Numbered from the stretch's first letter, positions 9,401 through 18,195 are shown. The stretch: 64,000 bases of DNA from Flavobacterium xueshanense (GCF_900112975.1 NZ_FONQ01000002.1:124001-188000), one strand, 5' to 3'. The notes: generated by a model from the sequence alone, not told the origin. Program-made: numbers and translations.

Positions 9401-11392
9401 AATAGTAAGAGGCGAAGAAGCTCCAAAAGTTTTAATCCCGTTTACCGTGATTATTCCTGTATTCATTACCGTAACTCCACCAGTTGCTGCAAATGGTGTT
9501 CTCCACTCTAAACCAGAAACCTGAGACACAGTTCTATTGTATTGAAGCTTAGCCGCAGAACCATAATTTGGAACTGCTGAAACCGTTGCTGTTCCTTCCA
9601 TTGAAAGAAACCCATTTATTGTAGGAATACCATTTAGCGTTTTTAACCCGGAATTTGAAAATATCAAGTTGTTGAATGTCGATGCTGCTGCCAATGTCTG
9701 TGCAATTCCGCTAAAGTTTACGGTTCCATTTCCTGCTATAAAATTAGTTCCTGTACCATTCCAAGCTGTAACACTATTTGCATTAACGTTAAGACTGCTT
9801 GAACCACCATTTAATATTCCGTTTGTTAAAGTTACAATACCTGTTAAACTATGTATCAATCCTGAACCTAGATTTAAAGTTCCCCCAGTTCCATTAATTG
9901 TTAATGCACCTCCGCTGACAGCACCTGTATAAGTTGCTGTACCTGCAGTTTTTAACATAGATATTGTTCCTGTCGTTGAAAAAGCTCCAATGCTTTGATT
10001 TGCTGTCCCAGCTATCGCAACACCGCCTGTAGTTCCCGTTACACTCCCGCCATTATTGATAAGATCTCCATTTAGAGTCAACAAAACAGTAGACAAATCT
10101 AACTTTCCGCCACTATTTACCGTTAAAGGAACTAAATTGTTGAACGTTTTAGCTAAATTTAAAGTAATTAATAAACTGCCATTAATAATAACTCCTCCAG
10201 AAGCGGTGAATGGAGTTATCCATTCTTCAGATGTAACCGTTCTTGCATTTGTAGTGTTGTATTCTAATGTTGCATTTGAACCGTAAGTAACAACTCCTGA
10301 CGACACTACAACAGTTGCTGTTCCTGCTAGTGTAAGTTTTCCATTTACTGTTGGGGTCGTTGCAAATGTTTTTATACCTGTACCTGATAGTATTAGATTG
10401 TTGTAAGCAACAACTGCATTTGTTTGATTACCTAATCTATAATAATCGACCGTTCCTGTTCCTGCTATGAATGCACCTCCTGTTCCTGAAACACTTCCCC
10501 CAATTTTTACAAGACTAGACCCGCAATTCAATATACCGGTTCCCGCAGATCTTGTCCATATTCCTGAAAAAGTATGCGTCAATCCAACACCAAGATGTAA
10601 TGTTCCTCCCGAACCATTGACAGTTAATCCAGCTCCACTTACATTGCCTATTAATGTCACTACTCCACCCGTTTTGAGCGTAGTAACTGTTCCTGTTGTG
10701 GTAAATCCTTGTATGGTTTGGTTTGCGGTTCCCGTGAATTGAACTTCTGAACTCGACAGTGTAACAGACCCAGAAGTGCTGTAATTTCCTCCTAACATTA
10801 GTCTTCCCGCTCCTGACAATGTAAAATTTCCAGAGTTATTGAAATTTCCAGTTGCAATGGTTAAGCGACCAGTAGTCAGCGTAAAATTACCTGAACTTGT
10901 AAAATTACCAGTGAGCGCAATAATTCCTGTTGTTCCCGTCAGCGTTCCGTTGTTCACAAAAAATCCAGTGGTAGTGAGTGTTCTATTGGCTATATTTAAA
11001 GTTGCCCCTGCATTAATAGTGACATTTATAATACTGGTACTTGTTCCTACTGTAACTGAATTTGCTCCGGTTGTTGCAATAATAACATCATCCCCTGGTA
11101 TTGGTGCCACACCTCCAACCCAAGTAGAACCAGTTGCCCATGTTCCTCCGGCAGCAGTACTCGTTCTTGTAGCAGCGTTGACGACTGAAAAAGTAAAAAA
11201 CAACACACAAACAACTGCGAGCTTCAAGATGTTATCGCTGATGATTTTAGATGGAAATAAAGGACTTAATGATTGTGAAGTATCGGTTGAACTATGCCTA
11301 TGAAAAATATTATTTAAGAGATTTTTATCTTGGAAAGAAATTAGATTTTTTATCAAAAAAAAAGAAAAATGAGGAAATAATCTCTTAATCAT
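6470..11392 (-). CDS. Very large T9SS surface protein with parallel-beta-type repeats
   Basis: A 1640-residue secreted protein. The first 54 residues are an unusual polar/basic N-region. A hydrophobic core follows at 55-71 (ILKLAVVCVLFFTFSV) with a likely cut after VNA at 73. Residues about 75-1080 are low-complexity Gly/Thr/Asn/Ser-rich beta repeats (LTLNGDLINNGG, GNFNNSGNFTLSG, INGTGGTLNLGSGL), including duplicated blocks of roughly 190 residues containing EWITPF or EWRTPF. They resemble beta-helix adhesin passengers. Two inner segments (GTWATGSTW and GTWLGSLSSNWNTAENW) look like starts of parallel-beta modules. The C-terminal 450 or so residues match the module of both neighbours (YWSSPTNG, LIGNPYPSAIDADAF, RHRIWLKL, FDLLGRKVF, ISKKVVY), ending in a T9SS sorting domain. 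Function beyond surface display is unknown. Confidence 0.85.
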   Translation of the reverse strand: MIKRLFPHFSFFLIKNLISFQDKNLLNNIFHRHSSTDTSQSLSPLFPSKIISDNILKLAVVCVLFFTFSVVNAATRTSTAAGGTWATGSTWVGGVAPIPGDDVIIATTGANSVTVGTSTSIINVTINAGATLNIANRTLTTTGFFVNNGTLTGTTGIIALTGNFTSSGNFTLTTGRLTIATGNFNNSGNFTLSGAGRLMLGGNYSTSGSVTLSSSEVQFTGTANQTIQGFTTTGTVTTLKTGGVVTLIGNVSGAGLTVNGSGGTLHLGVGLTHTFSGIWTRSAGTGILNCGSSLVKIGGSVSGTGGAFIAGTGTVDYYRLGNQTNAVVAYNNLILSGTGIKTFATTPTVNGKLTLAGTATVVVSSGVVTYGSNATLEYNTTNARTVTSEEWITPFTASGGVIINGSLLITLNLAKTFNNLVPLTVNSGGKLDLSTVLLTLNGDLINNGGSVTGTTGGVAIAGTANQSIGAFSTTGTISMLKTAGTATYTGAVSGGALTINGTGGTLNLGSGLIHSLTGIVTLTNGILNGGSSSLNVNANSVTAWNGTGTNFIAGNGTVNFSGIAQTLAAASTFNNLIFSNSGLKTLNGIPTINGFLSMEGTATVSAVPNYGSAAKLQYNRTVSQVSGLEWRTPFAATGGVTVMNTGIITVNGIKTFGASSPLTIASGATLDNGGFVISGGSTLSVLTDGLLKLTATSAFPSFTNTALNAISKVEYSGDVQTVATQVYGNLILSGAGNKTFPAATIIAGDLKITGSAVALFLTGFSSSQTLTFGITTQSIGSWGGTGSAATNRDVIRFGSTTTGILNVKLSCAEGTWLGSLSSNWNTAENWCGGILPSATTDVVIPVAATNQPTLGTNTSVRNITISNGAVLIISGLSTLNVSGNWTNNGTFIPDISTVNFNGSLPQIVEGTTASTFYNFTNLNILSSVTAAKGITVNNILNITNPSSVLDMATFVLIGGDTFSNAGNGQIITSNSAATPIPTGKTWTCKVIYNNSAGGQTIVGGTYNGTPSLELKNISGNQTASGNISTGDKLNIAVGGTPSFDMNGFNLTSNTLNISIVGAILDMKNGNLSYNILDSMDGTIRFSGASNGLSFPSGTVDYYGVGQTVAGGNYYNILFSGIGGSYTIANNIDVANTFNVTKGDVSVNDSVSLNLNSAVTVFSPGTLTLQNNSSLVQTNFTGNNVGNIIVRRNTTPIVLDDFTYWSSPTNGTQTLLDFSPNTQSDKYFIYNNDWANVNAFITVFAPGIGYAIRAEGTLIPPGMPAVDDSLKFIGVPNNGTIEIPLTVRTSDGVGERLIGNPYPSAIDADAFINANLLGTGTINQTITGTLYFWTHNHTLSGNDYLASDYATYNLFGAVGVSSGTGNLTNPNQYIASGQGFFVENDFVGNVTFDNSMRVISNNTNFYRQKKTKNTQEDRHRIWLKLQKGTGDLTGTLVGYGSNSTNDFDPGYDSYVYDENQTFSLYSFIGTAKMAIQSKALPFVDTDVIPIGYSINVAGNAIISIDKVDGLFSDNQNIYLKDKVLNVFHNLKEDPYSFSSEKGTFNERFELRFTDKTLASADFELNDSSILIAKDKNELKIKSEIETINRITIFDLLGRKVFDKVAVNSNEFQTSTIKLSNQVVVVKLTLANGKVISKKVVY

Positions 11393-11590
11393 AATTTGTT
11401 TTGGAATTTAAATTGAAACCTGCTGCGCAAATCGGCATTTAACAAAGGTTTAATTTAACAAAAACACATAAAATTATTATAAAATCAAAATTAAACCGTT
11501 AAACAGCAATTTTATTCGTTTAAAAGCATCTTTTTTTAAATAAAAAATACACACAACTATTCACATGACGAATATTTAAAGAAATTGACA

Positions 11591-11622
11591 AAAAAAGCCC
11601 ATTTTGATTTAATAAAATGGGC
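11591..11622 (-). terminator. Terminator of the 11649-15904 locus
   Basis: A 9-bp stem (11597-11605 with 11614-11622) and a T run on the minus strand (A run at 11591-11596 on plus), just after the stop codon. Confidence 0.8.
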
Positions 11623-11648
11623 CTGTAATCTACCGCAATAATGCGATT

Positions 11649-13823
11649 TTAATAAATCAATTTTGTAGTGACCGTTTGACCGTTTTGCAACAGTGTTTTT
11701 ACAATCAAAACCTGTTCGCTAGATCCTAAATTAGGAATTACTAATTCATTAGTACCAACGTTTATCTTTCTAAATATTTGCTTACCAAGCATATCATAAA
11801 TCAGAACTTTATCGATAGATTCTACTGATGAATTAATCTTAATCTGCTTGTTTTTCACGGATACTAAAACCTGTACATTAGTAGTATCAAAATCTCCAGT
11901 TCCTAAAGTTTTATCTGTATAACGCAGTACAAAACGATCATCAAAAGTTCCTATAGAAGTTCGAAAAGTATACCCCGATTTATTAAGATCATGAATACTA
12001 CTGTTTAGTTTATCTTCCAAGTAAATGTTTTGAGACGTGAATAATCCATCTACCTCGTCAATACTGATAGTGAAACTACCTTCAATTGCAGAACTGTATC
12101 CCAATGCTACAACATCATTTTCTTCAAATGGCAACGCTCTTCCTTGAATGGTCAGCGTTTCATCATCAGTGATACTGTAAAAATCAATAAACTCATTTCC
12201 ATTAAAACTTACTCCATCAAAAAACGGATCATCTGCATTTGTAGCTCCTGTAATATAACCGACTAAAAGTTGTTTGAAAGCACCTTGCGTATTAGTAAGA
12301 TTCAACCATACTCGGTGATTTTCGTGAGCAGTTGTTACATCAGATTTTCCGCTTGCTGTTCTAAAAAACTGAGTGTTATCTCCTGTTAGACTACCAACAC
12401 CTACTCGCATACTGTTTTCAAATTTTACTGTACCAGCAACTGAATTAATCCCTGCAAAAAAAGATTGGCCTGAGGCAATTTTTCCTGATGGTTTATTTCC
12501 AGTTTGAGCAATTCCTGCCACAATGTTTCCTGTAGAAACTACTGTAACTCCTCCAGTCAAATTATAAGTAGCATAGTCATCAGAGGTATAAGCTAAAGCT
12601 CCCGAGCCTTGGGAACCATTTGTAATATTTCCCACATTCTGAATTGCAGTATTGTGAGTCCAAAAATATAACGTTCCTTCTAATATCGAACTATTACCCC
12701 TTAAAAACGCATTGGCATCTAATGCTGATGGATAAGGGTTACCCAAGAGCGCTGACGACTCTGAATTTACAGCTGTAGAAGGTATTGGAACAGTAATTAA
12801 ACCGTTATTTGGAATTCCAAAGAAAGACGCCTGATGAAGTCCTGGTGGCTTGGGTAATACATAATCAGCCCCTCGTATTATATAACCAACTCCATTCGTC
12901 ATAGGTGAATTTGGATTTTCCTGCTTCCAATCATACGTGGCAACATCAAAAGAATAAAATTTATTTAAGGGAGTTAGTGGAGAAACATCTCTTAATATCT
13001 GACCTATAACGGGAGAAGACCAATAGATATAATCAAATGGTTTGTAGGGTGAGGTTAGCCGTTGATAGGTGATTTTCCCTGAATTTGTATTTGTTATACT
13101 ATTTTCTGTTTGAACTAGACTTGCATTATTTTCAAAAGTCAATTCACCAGACCCTAAAACTTTAACATCATTTGTTACAGTCAAAGTATGCCCCAAAGTA
13201 GGATTTATATTTTTGAACACAACGTTTGCTCCACTATTAACAGTACAGTCACAACCAATCACATCTTTTGTGGAATTATAATTTCCCGCAAAAATAATCC
13301 TTGAATTAATGCTTGGTTCACCATTTGACCAACCACTACCGTTCCATGTGGTTGAAGATTTATCTACTATTGTAACAACAGGTGAAATCAAAGATTCACA
13401 GGTCCCATTATTCACTGCGAAATAATAATCACCCGCTGCTAAATCAGATATTGTCATTGTTGTAGCCGTGATTGGATAAGATTTAGTTATAAATCCTGTT
13501 TGCTTCAAGGTTCCTGAAATTGTTAAACCGCTCAATACAACACTACCCGCAGGAATAGCACAAGTGAGTGGAGTTATAGCGCCAATGGTAGGAGCCGCGG
13601 TTGTGTTTACTGTTACAGCACCACTTATTGTAGCCGCCGTACATGGCGCCGAATGTCCTGTTGTCGTTATGGTATAAGTGCCACTAGCTGTTGGAATACC
13701 ACTAATAGTTATTGTACTTCCACTCACTACTGAAGTTAATCCTGTTGGTAAACCACTAACAGAAGCACTTGTTGCGCTTCCTCCAAAAGTATAAACCGTA
13801 TTGTTATTGCGGTTCCCGAACAA
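11649..13823 (-). CDS. T9SS surface protein, C-terminal half, separated from its N-terminal half by an apparent frameshift
   Basis: This frame continues the protein encoded by 13736-15904. Its nominal start (MFGNRNNN) is not natural: it lies inside a repeat unit whose other copies read straight through. After the end of the third Ig-like unit (to about 13605) and one more beta domain (PTIGAITPLTCAIPAGSVV), it carries the module shared with the two downstream genes: DYIYWSSPVIG, LGNPYPSALDANAF, WTHNTAIQN, SGKIASGQSFF, NSMRVG, HRVWLNLTN and QGRALPFEE. The sorting domain at the end reads TDKTLGTGDF, VLIYDMLGKQIF and VTTKLIY. If one T is restored at 13801 the two frames fuse to 1418 residues. Confidence 0.75.
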   Translation of the reverse strand: MFGNRNNNTVYTFGGSATSASVSGLPTGLTSVVSGSTITISGIPTASGTYTITTTGHSAPCTAATISGAVTVNTTAAPTIGAITPLTCAIPAGSVVLSGLTISGTLKQTGFITKSYPITATTMTISDLAAGDYYFAVNNGTCESLISPVVTIVDKSSTTWNGSGWSNGEPSINSRIIFAGNYNSTKDVIGCDCTVNSGANVVFKNINPTLGHTLTVTNDVKVLGSGELTFENNASLVQTENSITNTNSGKITYQRLTSPYKPFDYIYWSSPVIGQILRDVSPLTPLNKFYSFDVATYDWKQENPNSPMTNGVGYIIRGADYVLPKPPGLHQASFFGIPNNGLITVPIPSTAVNSESSALLGNPYPSALDANAFLRGNSSILEGTLYFWTHNTAIQNVGNITNGSQGSGALAYTSDDYATYNLTGGVTVVSTGNIVAGIAQTGNKPSGKIASGQSFFAGINSVAGTVKFENSMRVGVGSLTGDNTQFFRTASGKSDVTTAHENHRVWLNLTNTQGAFKQLLVGYITGATNADDPFFDGVSFNGNEFIDFYSITDDETLTIQGRALPFEENDVVALGYSSAIEGSFTISIDEVDGLFTSQNIYLEDKLNSSIHDLNKSGYTFRTSIGTFDDRFVLRYTDKTLGTGDFDTTNVQVLVSVKNKQIKINSSVESIDKVLIYDMLGKQIFRKINVGTNELVIPNLGSSEQVLIVKTLLQNGQTVTTKLIY

Positions 13824-14404
13824 ACTGTGGGATTTTGTGTACCGCTAGTCAAAACAATAGTCGATGCAGCATTCCTGGTTACTGTGCCACTTATTGTAGC
13901 CGCCGTACATGGCGCCGTATGTCCTGTTGTTGTAATGATATAAGTGCCACTAGCTGTTGGAATACCACTAATAGTTATTGTACTTCCACTCACTACTGAA
14001 GTTAATCCTGTTGGTAAACCACTAACAGAAGCACTCGTTGCGCTTCCTCCAAAAGTGTAAACCGTATTTGTTATTGCAGTTCCCGAACAAACTGTTGGAT
14101 TTTGAGTACCGCTAGTCAAAACAATGGTCGATGCAGCATTCCTGGTTACTATACCACTTACTGTAGCTGATGTACATGGCGCCGTATTTCCTGTTGTTGT
14201 AATGGTATAAGTGCCACTGGCTGTTGGAGTACCACTAATAGTTATTGTACTTCCACTCACTACTGAAGTTAATCCTGCTGGCAAACCGGTAACAGAAGCA
14301 CTCGTTGCGCTTCCTCCAAAAGTATAAACCGTATTTGTTATTGCAGTTCCCGAACAAACTGTTGGACTTTGAGTACCGCTCGTCAAAACAATAGTGGATG
14401 CAGC
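13605..14404 (-). repeat. Three tandem 267-bp units encoding 89-residue Ig/PKD-like domains
   Basis: The segment TCCCGAA recurs at 13814, 14081 and 14348, exactly 267 bases apart. Each unit starts ASTIVLTSGTQ and ends GTVTRN or GAVTVN, with TVCSGTAIT, TVYTFGG and TITISG inside. Copies differ by few substitutions, implying recent duplication or gene conversion. The downstream copy (13605-13870) carries the one-base loss that breaks the frame. Confidence 0.95.
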
Positions 14405-15904
14405 ATTTACCGTTACTGTTTTGCTACTTTGCCCAATTAGACCATCCCCAGTAGAAGCAGAAGCGGTAACTGTATAAATAGTGGTGGCTGTTGGATTCGC
14501 CGTTATTCCAGTATTTGTTGTTGACGGGGTTCCTGCACCGGCCGGGAGCCCTGAAGTTCCTGAAGGCGAAGCAGTCCAGCTATAATCATAGCTTGTACGC
14601 GTTCCTGATACAGTAACATTATCAATAGCCCACCAATAACCATAAGAGGCTTGGTAATTAAAACGAATTTGAAGCGAAGGAACCCCCAAATAGGCGCCAA
14701 GATTGATTGTAGTATTGGCAAAAGCACTAAAACTACCTTGTGTTGTTGTATAGGATTGTATAGTGGTCCAAGTCATTCCATTATTTGTTGTAACTTCCAC
14801 TTTAGCGATAGAACCAGTATACTCTTGATAGTAATGATAAAATTCCAACGACAGCGAACTATATCCCAAAGTACTAATCACCGGAGATGTTAGTATCGTT
14901 TGGGTAGTTCCTCCTGGTCCTTGCGAATCGCTATCTGAAAGATAGAATTGACTGGCATCATTTGAATTGAATCTAAAAAGGTAATTCCAAGCTGGGTTTT
15001 TATTAATAATTATTGTATGATTATTAGGCCTCAATGTCCATGCTGCATTCCCAAGGGTTCCTCCTGTTGAGGGGTTGCTGGTTGTCCAATTATTAGTAGT
15101 ATCATTAAAGCCTTCCGCTAGCAATACTCCCCTTGGATTTAAGGGTGTCGCCGAAGCCGTTAAGTTAACGTTTGCTCCAAAACATACTGTTGTTGGATTA
15201 GACGCGGCTGAAACCGTGATCCATGAAATTATAACCTGTCCATTTCCTCCTCTTCCGTTTGTTCGGCCGTTCCCCCCTTCACCACCACCGCCTCCGGGAA
15301 AAGTTCCAGAAAAACCAGCGCTATTATTATTTCCTCCAACACCTCCAGATGCACCAGCAGTACCAAAGCCCGAAAAACCTGCACCGCCAGCTTTTCCACC
15401 ATTATTATCAGAAGTGTTACCACCAACGCCGCCCGCTCCTCCAGCCCCGGCTGACCCACCACCTCCAGCACCTGCGTTACCACTACTAGTGCCTCCGTTG
15501 CCTCCTGCATATCTAATTGTTCCTGTACTTGCTGCAACTGTTCCACCATTTGTGCCTATTGCTCCAGCGGCAACTACCAACGTACCAAAACTTGAAGCTT
15601 GCCCATTTCCACCAGTTGCCGCCCCTCCTTGCCCTACGGTAATAGTGTATGTTGTTAAGGGCACCACCGTAATTGCATTTATACCAGCAAAGGCGCCACC
15701 ACCACCACCACCACCTGACGCAGACTTACCAGCTGCTCCGCCACCCCATGCTTCAACTTTAATAGTAGTCACACCGACCGGTACGGTAAAAGTAAAAGTT
15801 CCAGGTGTTGTATATATTGTTGGATTTTGCGAAAAAGCAGCAACAGAAAATAATAAGAAAAATAGGGGTACTAAATTTTTTAACGTGGGGTAATTTTTAT
15901 TCAT
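13736..15904 (-). CDS. T9SS surface protein, N-terminal half: Gly-rich domain, jelly roll, Ig-like repeats
   Basis: Residues 1-25 form a signal peptide (LVPLFFLLFSVAAFSQ). Residues about 30-225 are a glycine-rich domain that begins with the strand FTFTVPVGVTTIKVEAWGGG and runs into long Gly stretches, as in the Gly-rich domains of adhesins and tail fibres. Residues about 255-430 (LAEGFNDTTNNW, SLSLEFYHYYQEYTG, WWAIDNVTVSGT) look like a MAM/jelly-roll domain. Three Ig/PKD-like 89-residue units follow. The frame then runs out into a short nonsense tail (RFILLEEAQQV) because one T is missing at 13801-13802, where the other copies read GTATTTGTT. The C-terminal half continues in another frame down to 11649. 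It is either a real frameshift mutation or a sequencing error. Confidence 0.75.
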   Translation of the reverse strand: MNKNYPTLKNLVPLFFLLFSVAAFSQNPTIYTTPGTFTFTVPVGVTTIKVEAWGGGAAGKSASGGGGGGGAFAGINAITVVPLTTYTITVGQGGAATGGNGQASSFGTLVVAAGAIGTNGGTVAASTGTIRYAGGNGGTSSGNAGAGGGGSAGAGGAGGVGGNTSDNNGGKAGGAGFSGFGTAGASGGVGGNNNSAGFSGTFPGGGGGEGGNGRTNGRGGNGQVIISWITVSAASNPTTVCFGANVNLTASATPLNPRGVLLAEGFNDTTNNWTTSNPSTGGTLGNAAWTLRPNNHTIIINKNPAWNYLFRFNSNDASQFYLSDSDSQGPGGTTQTILTSPVISTLGYSSLSLEFYHYYQEYTGSIAKVEVTTNNGMTWTTIQSYTTTQGSFSAFANTTINLGAYLGVPSLQIRFNYQASYGYWWAIDNVTVSGTRTSYDYSWTASPSGTSGLPAGAGTPSTTNTGITANPTATTIYTVTASASTGDGLIGQSSKTVTVNAASTIVLTSGTQSPTVCSGTAITNTVYTFGGSATSASVTGLPAGLTSVVSGSTITISGTPTASGTYTITTTGNTAPCTSATVSGIVTRNAASTIVLTSGTQNPTVCSGTAITNTVYTFGGSATSASVSGLPTGLTSVVSGSTITISGIPTASGTYIITTTGHTAPCTAATISGTVTRNAASTIVLTSGTQNPTVCSGTAITIRFILLEEAQQVLLLVVYQQD

Positions 15905-16371
15905 ATTTTTTATTTTGAAATATTATCTAAACCCAAAATCATTTTGGAAAATCCGTAATCATCATTAAATCCGTTAAACTGTTCTTACAATCAGTCAATT
16001 TTTCAAAGGATAATGCTGTTTAGATTTTAGGCACAAAACTATAATCGTAGTTGTCCCCGTTTTGAATATTCATGAAAGAAAAGTGGTGGTAATTTTTCAT
16101 TAAAATTGTAGTACGTAGGTTATATAATTAATAGATTTTTGGCATACAAATATTAAAAAATATTGTACCATAATACAATTAAGTCGGTAAAGTGCATTTA
16201 TATCCGTTACACTACCGTTTTGCACGGATTATTTATTAATTTATTTTAAAAAAACAAAATTATATTTTATACACCCTCGACCATTCCTGTTTTTTAACAG
16301 TAAATTAGGATAAAAATAAGTGTCATTTTCAGCAAATAAATCGTTAATTTCAGACCTTTAAAAAACAACCC
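15905..16371. other. AT-rich intergenic region between divergent surface-protein and recX genes
   Basis: 467 bases with no supported reading frame. It must hold the promoters of both divergent genes, but no unambiguous TTG/TAnnTTTG pair was found and no RNA gene is apparent. Confidence 0.5.
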
Positions 16372-16869
16372 ATGAATCCCGTTTACTCAATAAAAGAAGC
16401 TATAAATAAGATCGAAAATTACTGTGCTTATCAGGAACGCTGTCATGATGAAGTGATCCAGAAATTGCGCAGCATGAAAATGAATTCTGATGAAATCGAC
16501 ACTATTTTAGTGCATCTGATCAAAGATAATTTCCTGAATGAAAGTCGCTTTGCCTGCAGTTTTGCAAGAGGAAAACACCGCATTAAGTTTTGGGGGAAAA
16601 TCAGAATTGTAAACGAATTAAAATTTCGAAAAATCACACAGTACAATATCAATTTGGCGCTCAAAGAAATCAATGCTGACGAATATTTATCGACTTTTCA
16701 CACCGTTGCAGAAAGAAACTGGGGATCCATTCCCGAAAAAAATGTGCTAAAAAAACGAAAAAAATTCTGTGATTACTTGTTGCGCAAAGGCTTCGAGAGT
16801 AATTTGGTTTACGATAAAGCAAAAGAGCTTGAGAATTCGACCACAGATGACATGGCTGTAACGGATTAG
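16372..16869 (+). CDS. recX: Regulatory protein RecX
   Basis: A 165-residue all-helical protein with the RecX three-helix repeat pattern: SIKEAINKIENYCAYQERCHDEVIQKL, then IDTILVHLIKDNFLNESRFACSFARGKHR, which is the family's L-x-x-x-x-F-l-n-E-x-R-F-a-x-x-f-x-r-x-k motif, then WGKIRIVNELKFRKI. RecX binds RecA filaments and limits strand exchange. The N-terminal ATG follows a normal AT-rich leader. It stands alone, not beside recA. The C-terminal tail is short and polar. Confidence 0.88.
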   Translation: MNPVYSIKEAINKIENYCAYQERCHDEVIQKLRSMKMNSDEIDTILVHLIKDNFLNESRFACSFARGKHRIKFWGKIRIVNELKFRKITQYNINLALKEINADEYLSTFHTVAERNWGSIPEKNVLKKRKKFCDYLLRKGFESNLVYDKAKELENSTTDDMAVTD

Positions 16870-17040
16870 TGCCAATTTTAAAATTCATGACGACCCTTTA
16901 CTAATAACTACCTTAATTATTTCCGTCACGAATTACAACAATTTCCACGAATTCCTTTGCCCATTTTTAAAAAATTAGTGCAAATTAGAGTAATTATTGG
17001 TTAACTTTTTTTAAAAGTACGCATCCTATAAATTGAACAG

Positions 17041-18195
17041 TTACAAACTCAAAAGAACACTCACTGCGTTTCCACCAAAACCAACGGCATTAATCAGTAC
17101 TTTTTTTATGGGTTTTGTTTGTATTTGTGCTTCCGCAAAAGGAACTCCTATAAATTTATTGTGTTGCATCATCAAAATAGCCAGTTCCATACTCAAAATA
17201 CCTGAGGCGCCAAAAGTGTGACCTATTTTCCATTTATTGGTCGTTAATAAAGGTAGACTTTCGCCAAAAACTTTCTGTATCGCTTTATATTCCGTCAAGT
17301 CTCCTTTTATGGTTCCTGGAGCATGCATCACAATAGCATCAACTTCTGACAAATCGATATTTTGAAACGCCATTTTCATGGATTTCTGGAAACAATTCGC
17401 CTCGGCAGAAATAGAAATACTATGTTCCAAAATCTCCGTAGCGTAACCAATACCTTCGATGTATGCTAAGGCATTTTCTTTTTTTCCAATTTCGAGACAA
17501 CAAATGCCGGCACCTTCGCCAAGAATCATGGTGTTTTGTTTTTTTTCCAAATCAAATGCTCGATTCGGATATTCTTCTATGCTGTTCGAATAAATTTTCA
17601 GGGCTCGCATTTGAGCAATCGTAAAATCAGTCAAAGGCGCTTCACTGCCACCGACCAGAAATTTATCCGCCATTCCTGCTCGAAGCCAAGCCACTCCGTT
17701 TAACACGGCGTGTAAAGCAGTAGAACAAGTAATGGAATGTGAAATTTCAGGGCCCGAACTTTGCAAATCATGAGCGACCCAAGAAGAAATATTTCCCAAA
17801 GTCGTCGTTGGAGAAGCTAGAGTCTGTGCTTTTCCAGTTTTTAAATACTCCTGATAATGTTTTTCAAATAAATCAGTGGCACCACGAGACGAACCAATAT
17901 TGATTCCGAAAACATCATTTCGAGTCCAGCCCGCATTTTGCATCGCTTGTCGTGAAGCTGCCATGGCATACAAAACCGATTTGTCCAAGGATTTATATTT
18001 ACTGTCTGAAGCTCGCAAAGCCGCAATAACTTGCTCTAAATCATCGAGCAACATAGCAACGAAAGTTTTTTTATGGTCTAAAATGTGTTCCGTAAAACAA
18101 TGCTTTTCATTGAGATAATTTTCCCAAATTATTTTTGAGTCAGCACCCAAAGGTGAAATGGAAGCTATGGCGGTTATAGAGATTGTTTTAGACAA
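17041..18195 (-). CDS. Beta-ketoacyl-ACP synthase family protein near the biotin operon
   Basis: A thiolase-fold condensing enzyme of the FabF/FabB type. All three catalytic residues are visible: Cys in HSITCSTALHAVL, His in DAIVMHAPGTIKGD (the HGTGT motif) and His in WKIGHTFGASG. The family should condense an acyl group with malonyl-ACP in fatty-acid-like synthesis. At about 384 residues it is slightly shorter than FabF. No ATG opens the frame. A TTG at 18193-18195 gives SKTISITAIASISPLG, where the family normally begins; an upstream TTG at 18228 would add 11 residues. It lies about 315 bases downstream of bioA in the same direction. A role in supplying the pimelate chain is possible but not shown. 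Confidence 0.82.
   Translation of the reverse strand: MSKTISITAIASISPLGADSKIIWENYLNEKHCFTEHILDHKKTFVAMLLDDLEQVIAALRASDSKYKSLDKSVLYAMAASRQAMQNAGWTRNDVFGINIGSSRGATDLFEKHYQEYLKTGKAQTLASPTTTLGNISSWVAHDLQSSGPEISHSITCSTALHAVLNGVAWLRAGMADKFLVGGSEAPLTDFTIAQMRALKIYSNSIEEYPNRAFDLEKKQNTMILGEGAGICCLEIGKKENALAYIEGIGYATEILEHSISISAEANCFQKSMKMAFQNIDLSEVDAIVMHAPGTIKGDLTEYKAIQKVFGESLPLLTTNKWKIGHTFGASGILSMELAILMMQHNKFIGVPFAEAQIQTKPIKKVLINAVGFGGNAVSVLLSL

Noticed and set aside
10839..11303. 154-residue open frame opposite the largest surface protein
   Set aside because: Antisense shadow of the Thr/Gly-rich repeats; composition (Val/Pro-rich) is explained by the repeat codons.
13605..14404. 267-bp repeats considered as a satellite or insertion sequence
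   Set aside because: They are coding Ig-like domains in frame with the surface protein (apart from the one-base loss).
15075..15893. 272-residue proline-rich open frame on the plus strand
   Set aside because: It is the antisense of the glycine-rich domain of the surface protein; Gly codons read as Pro on the other strand. No start context and no match.
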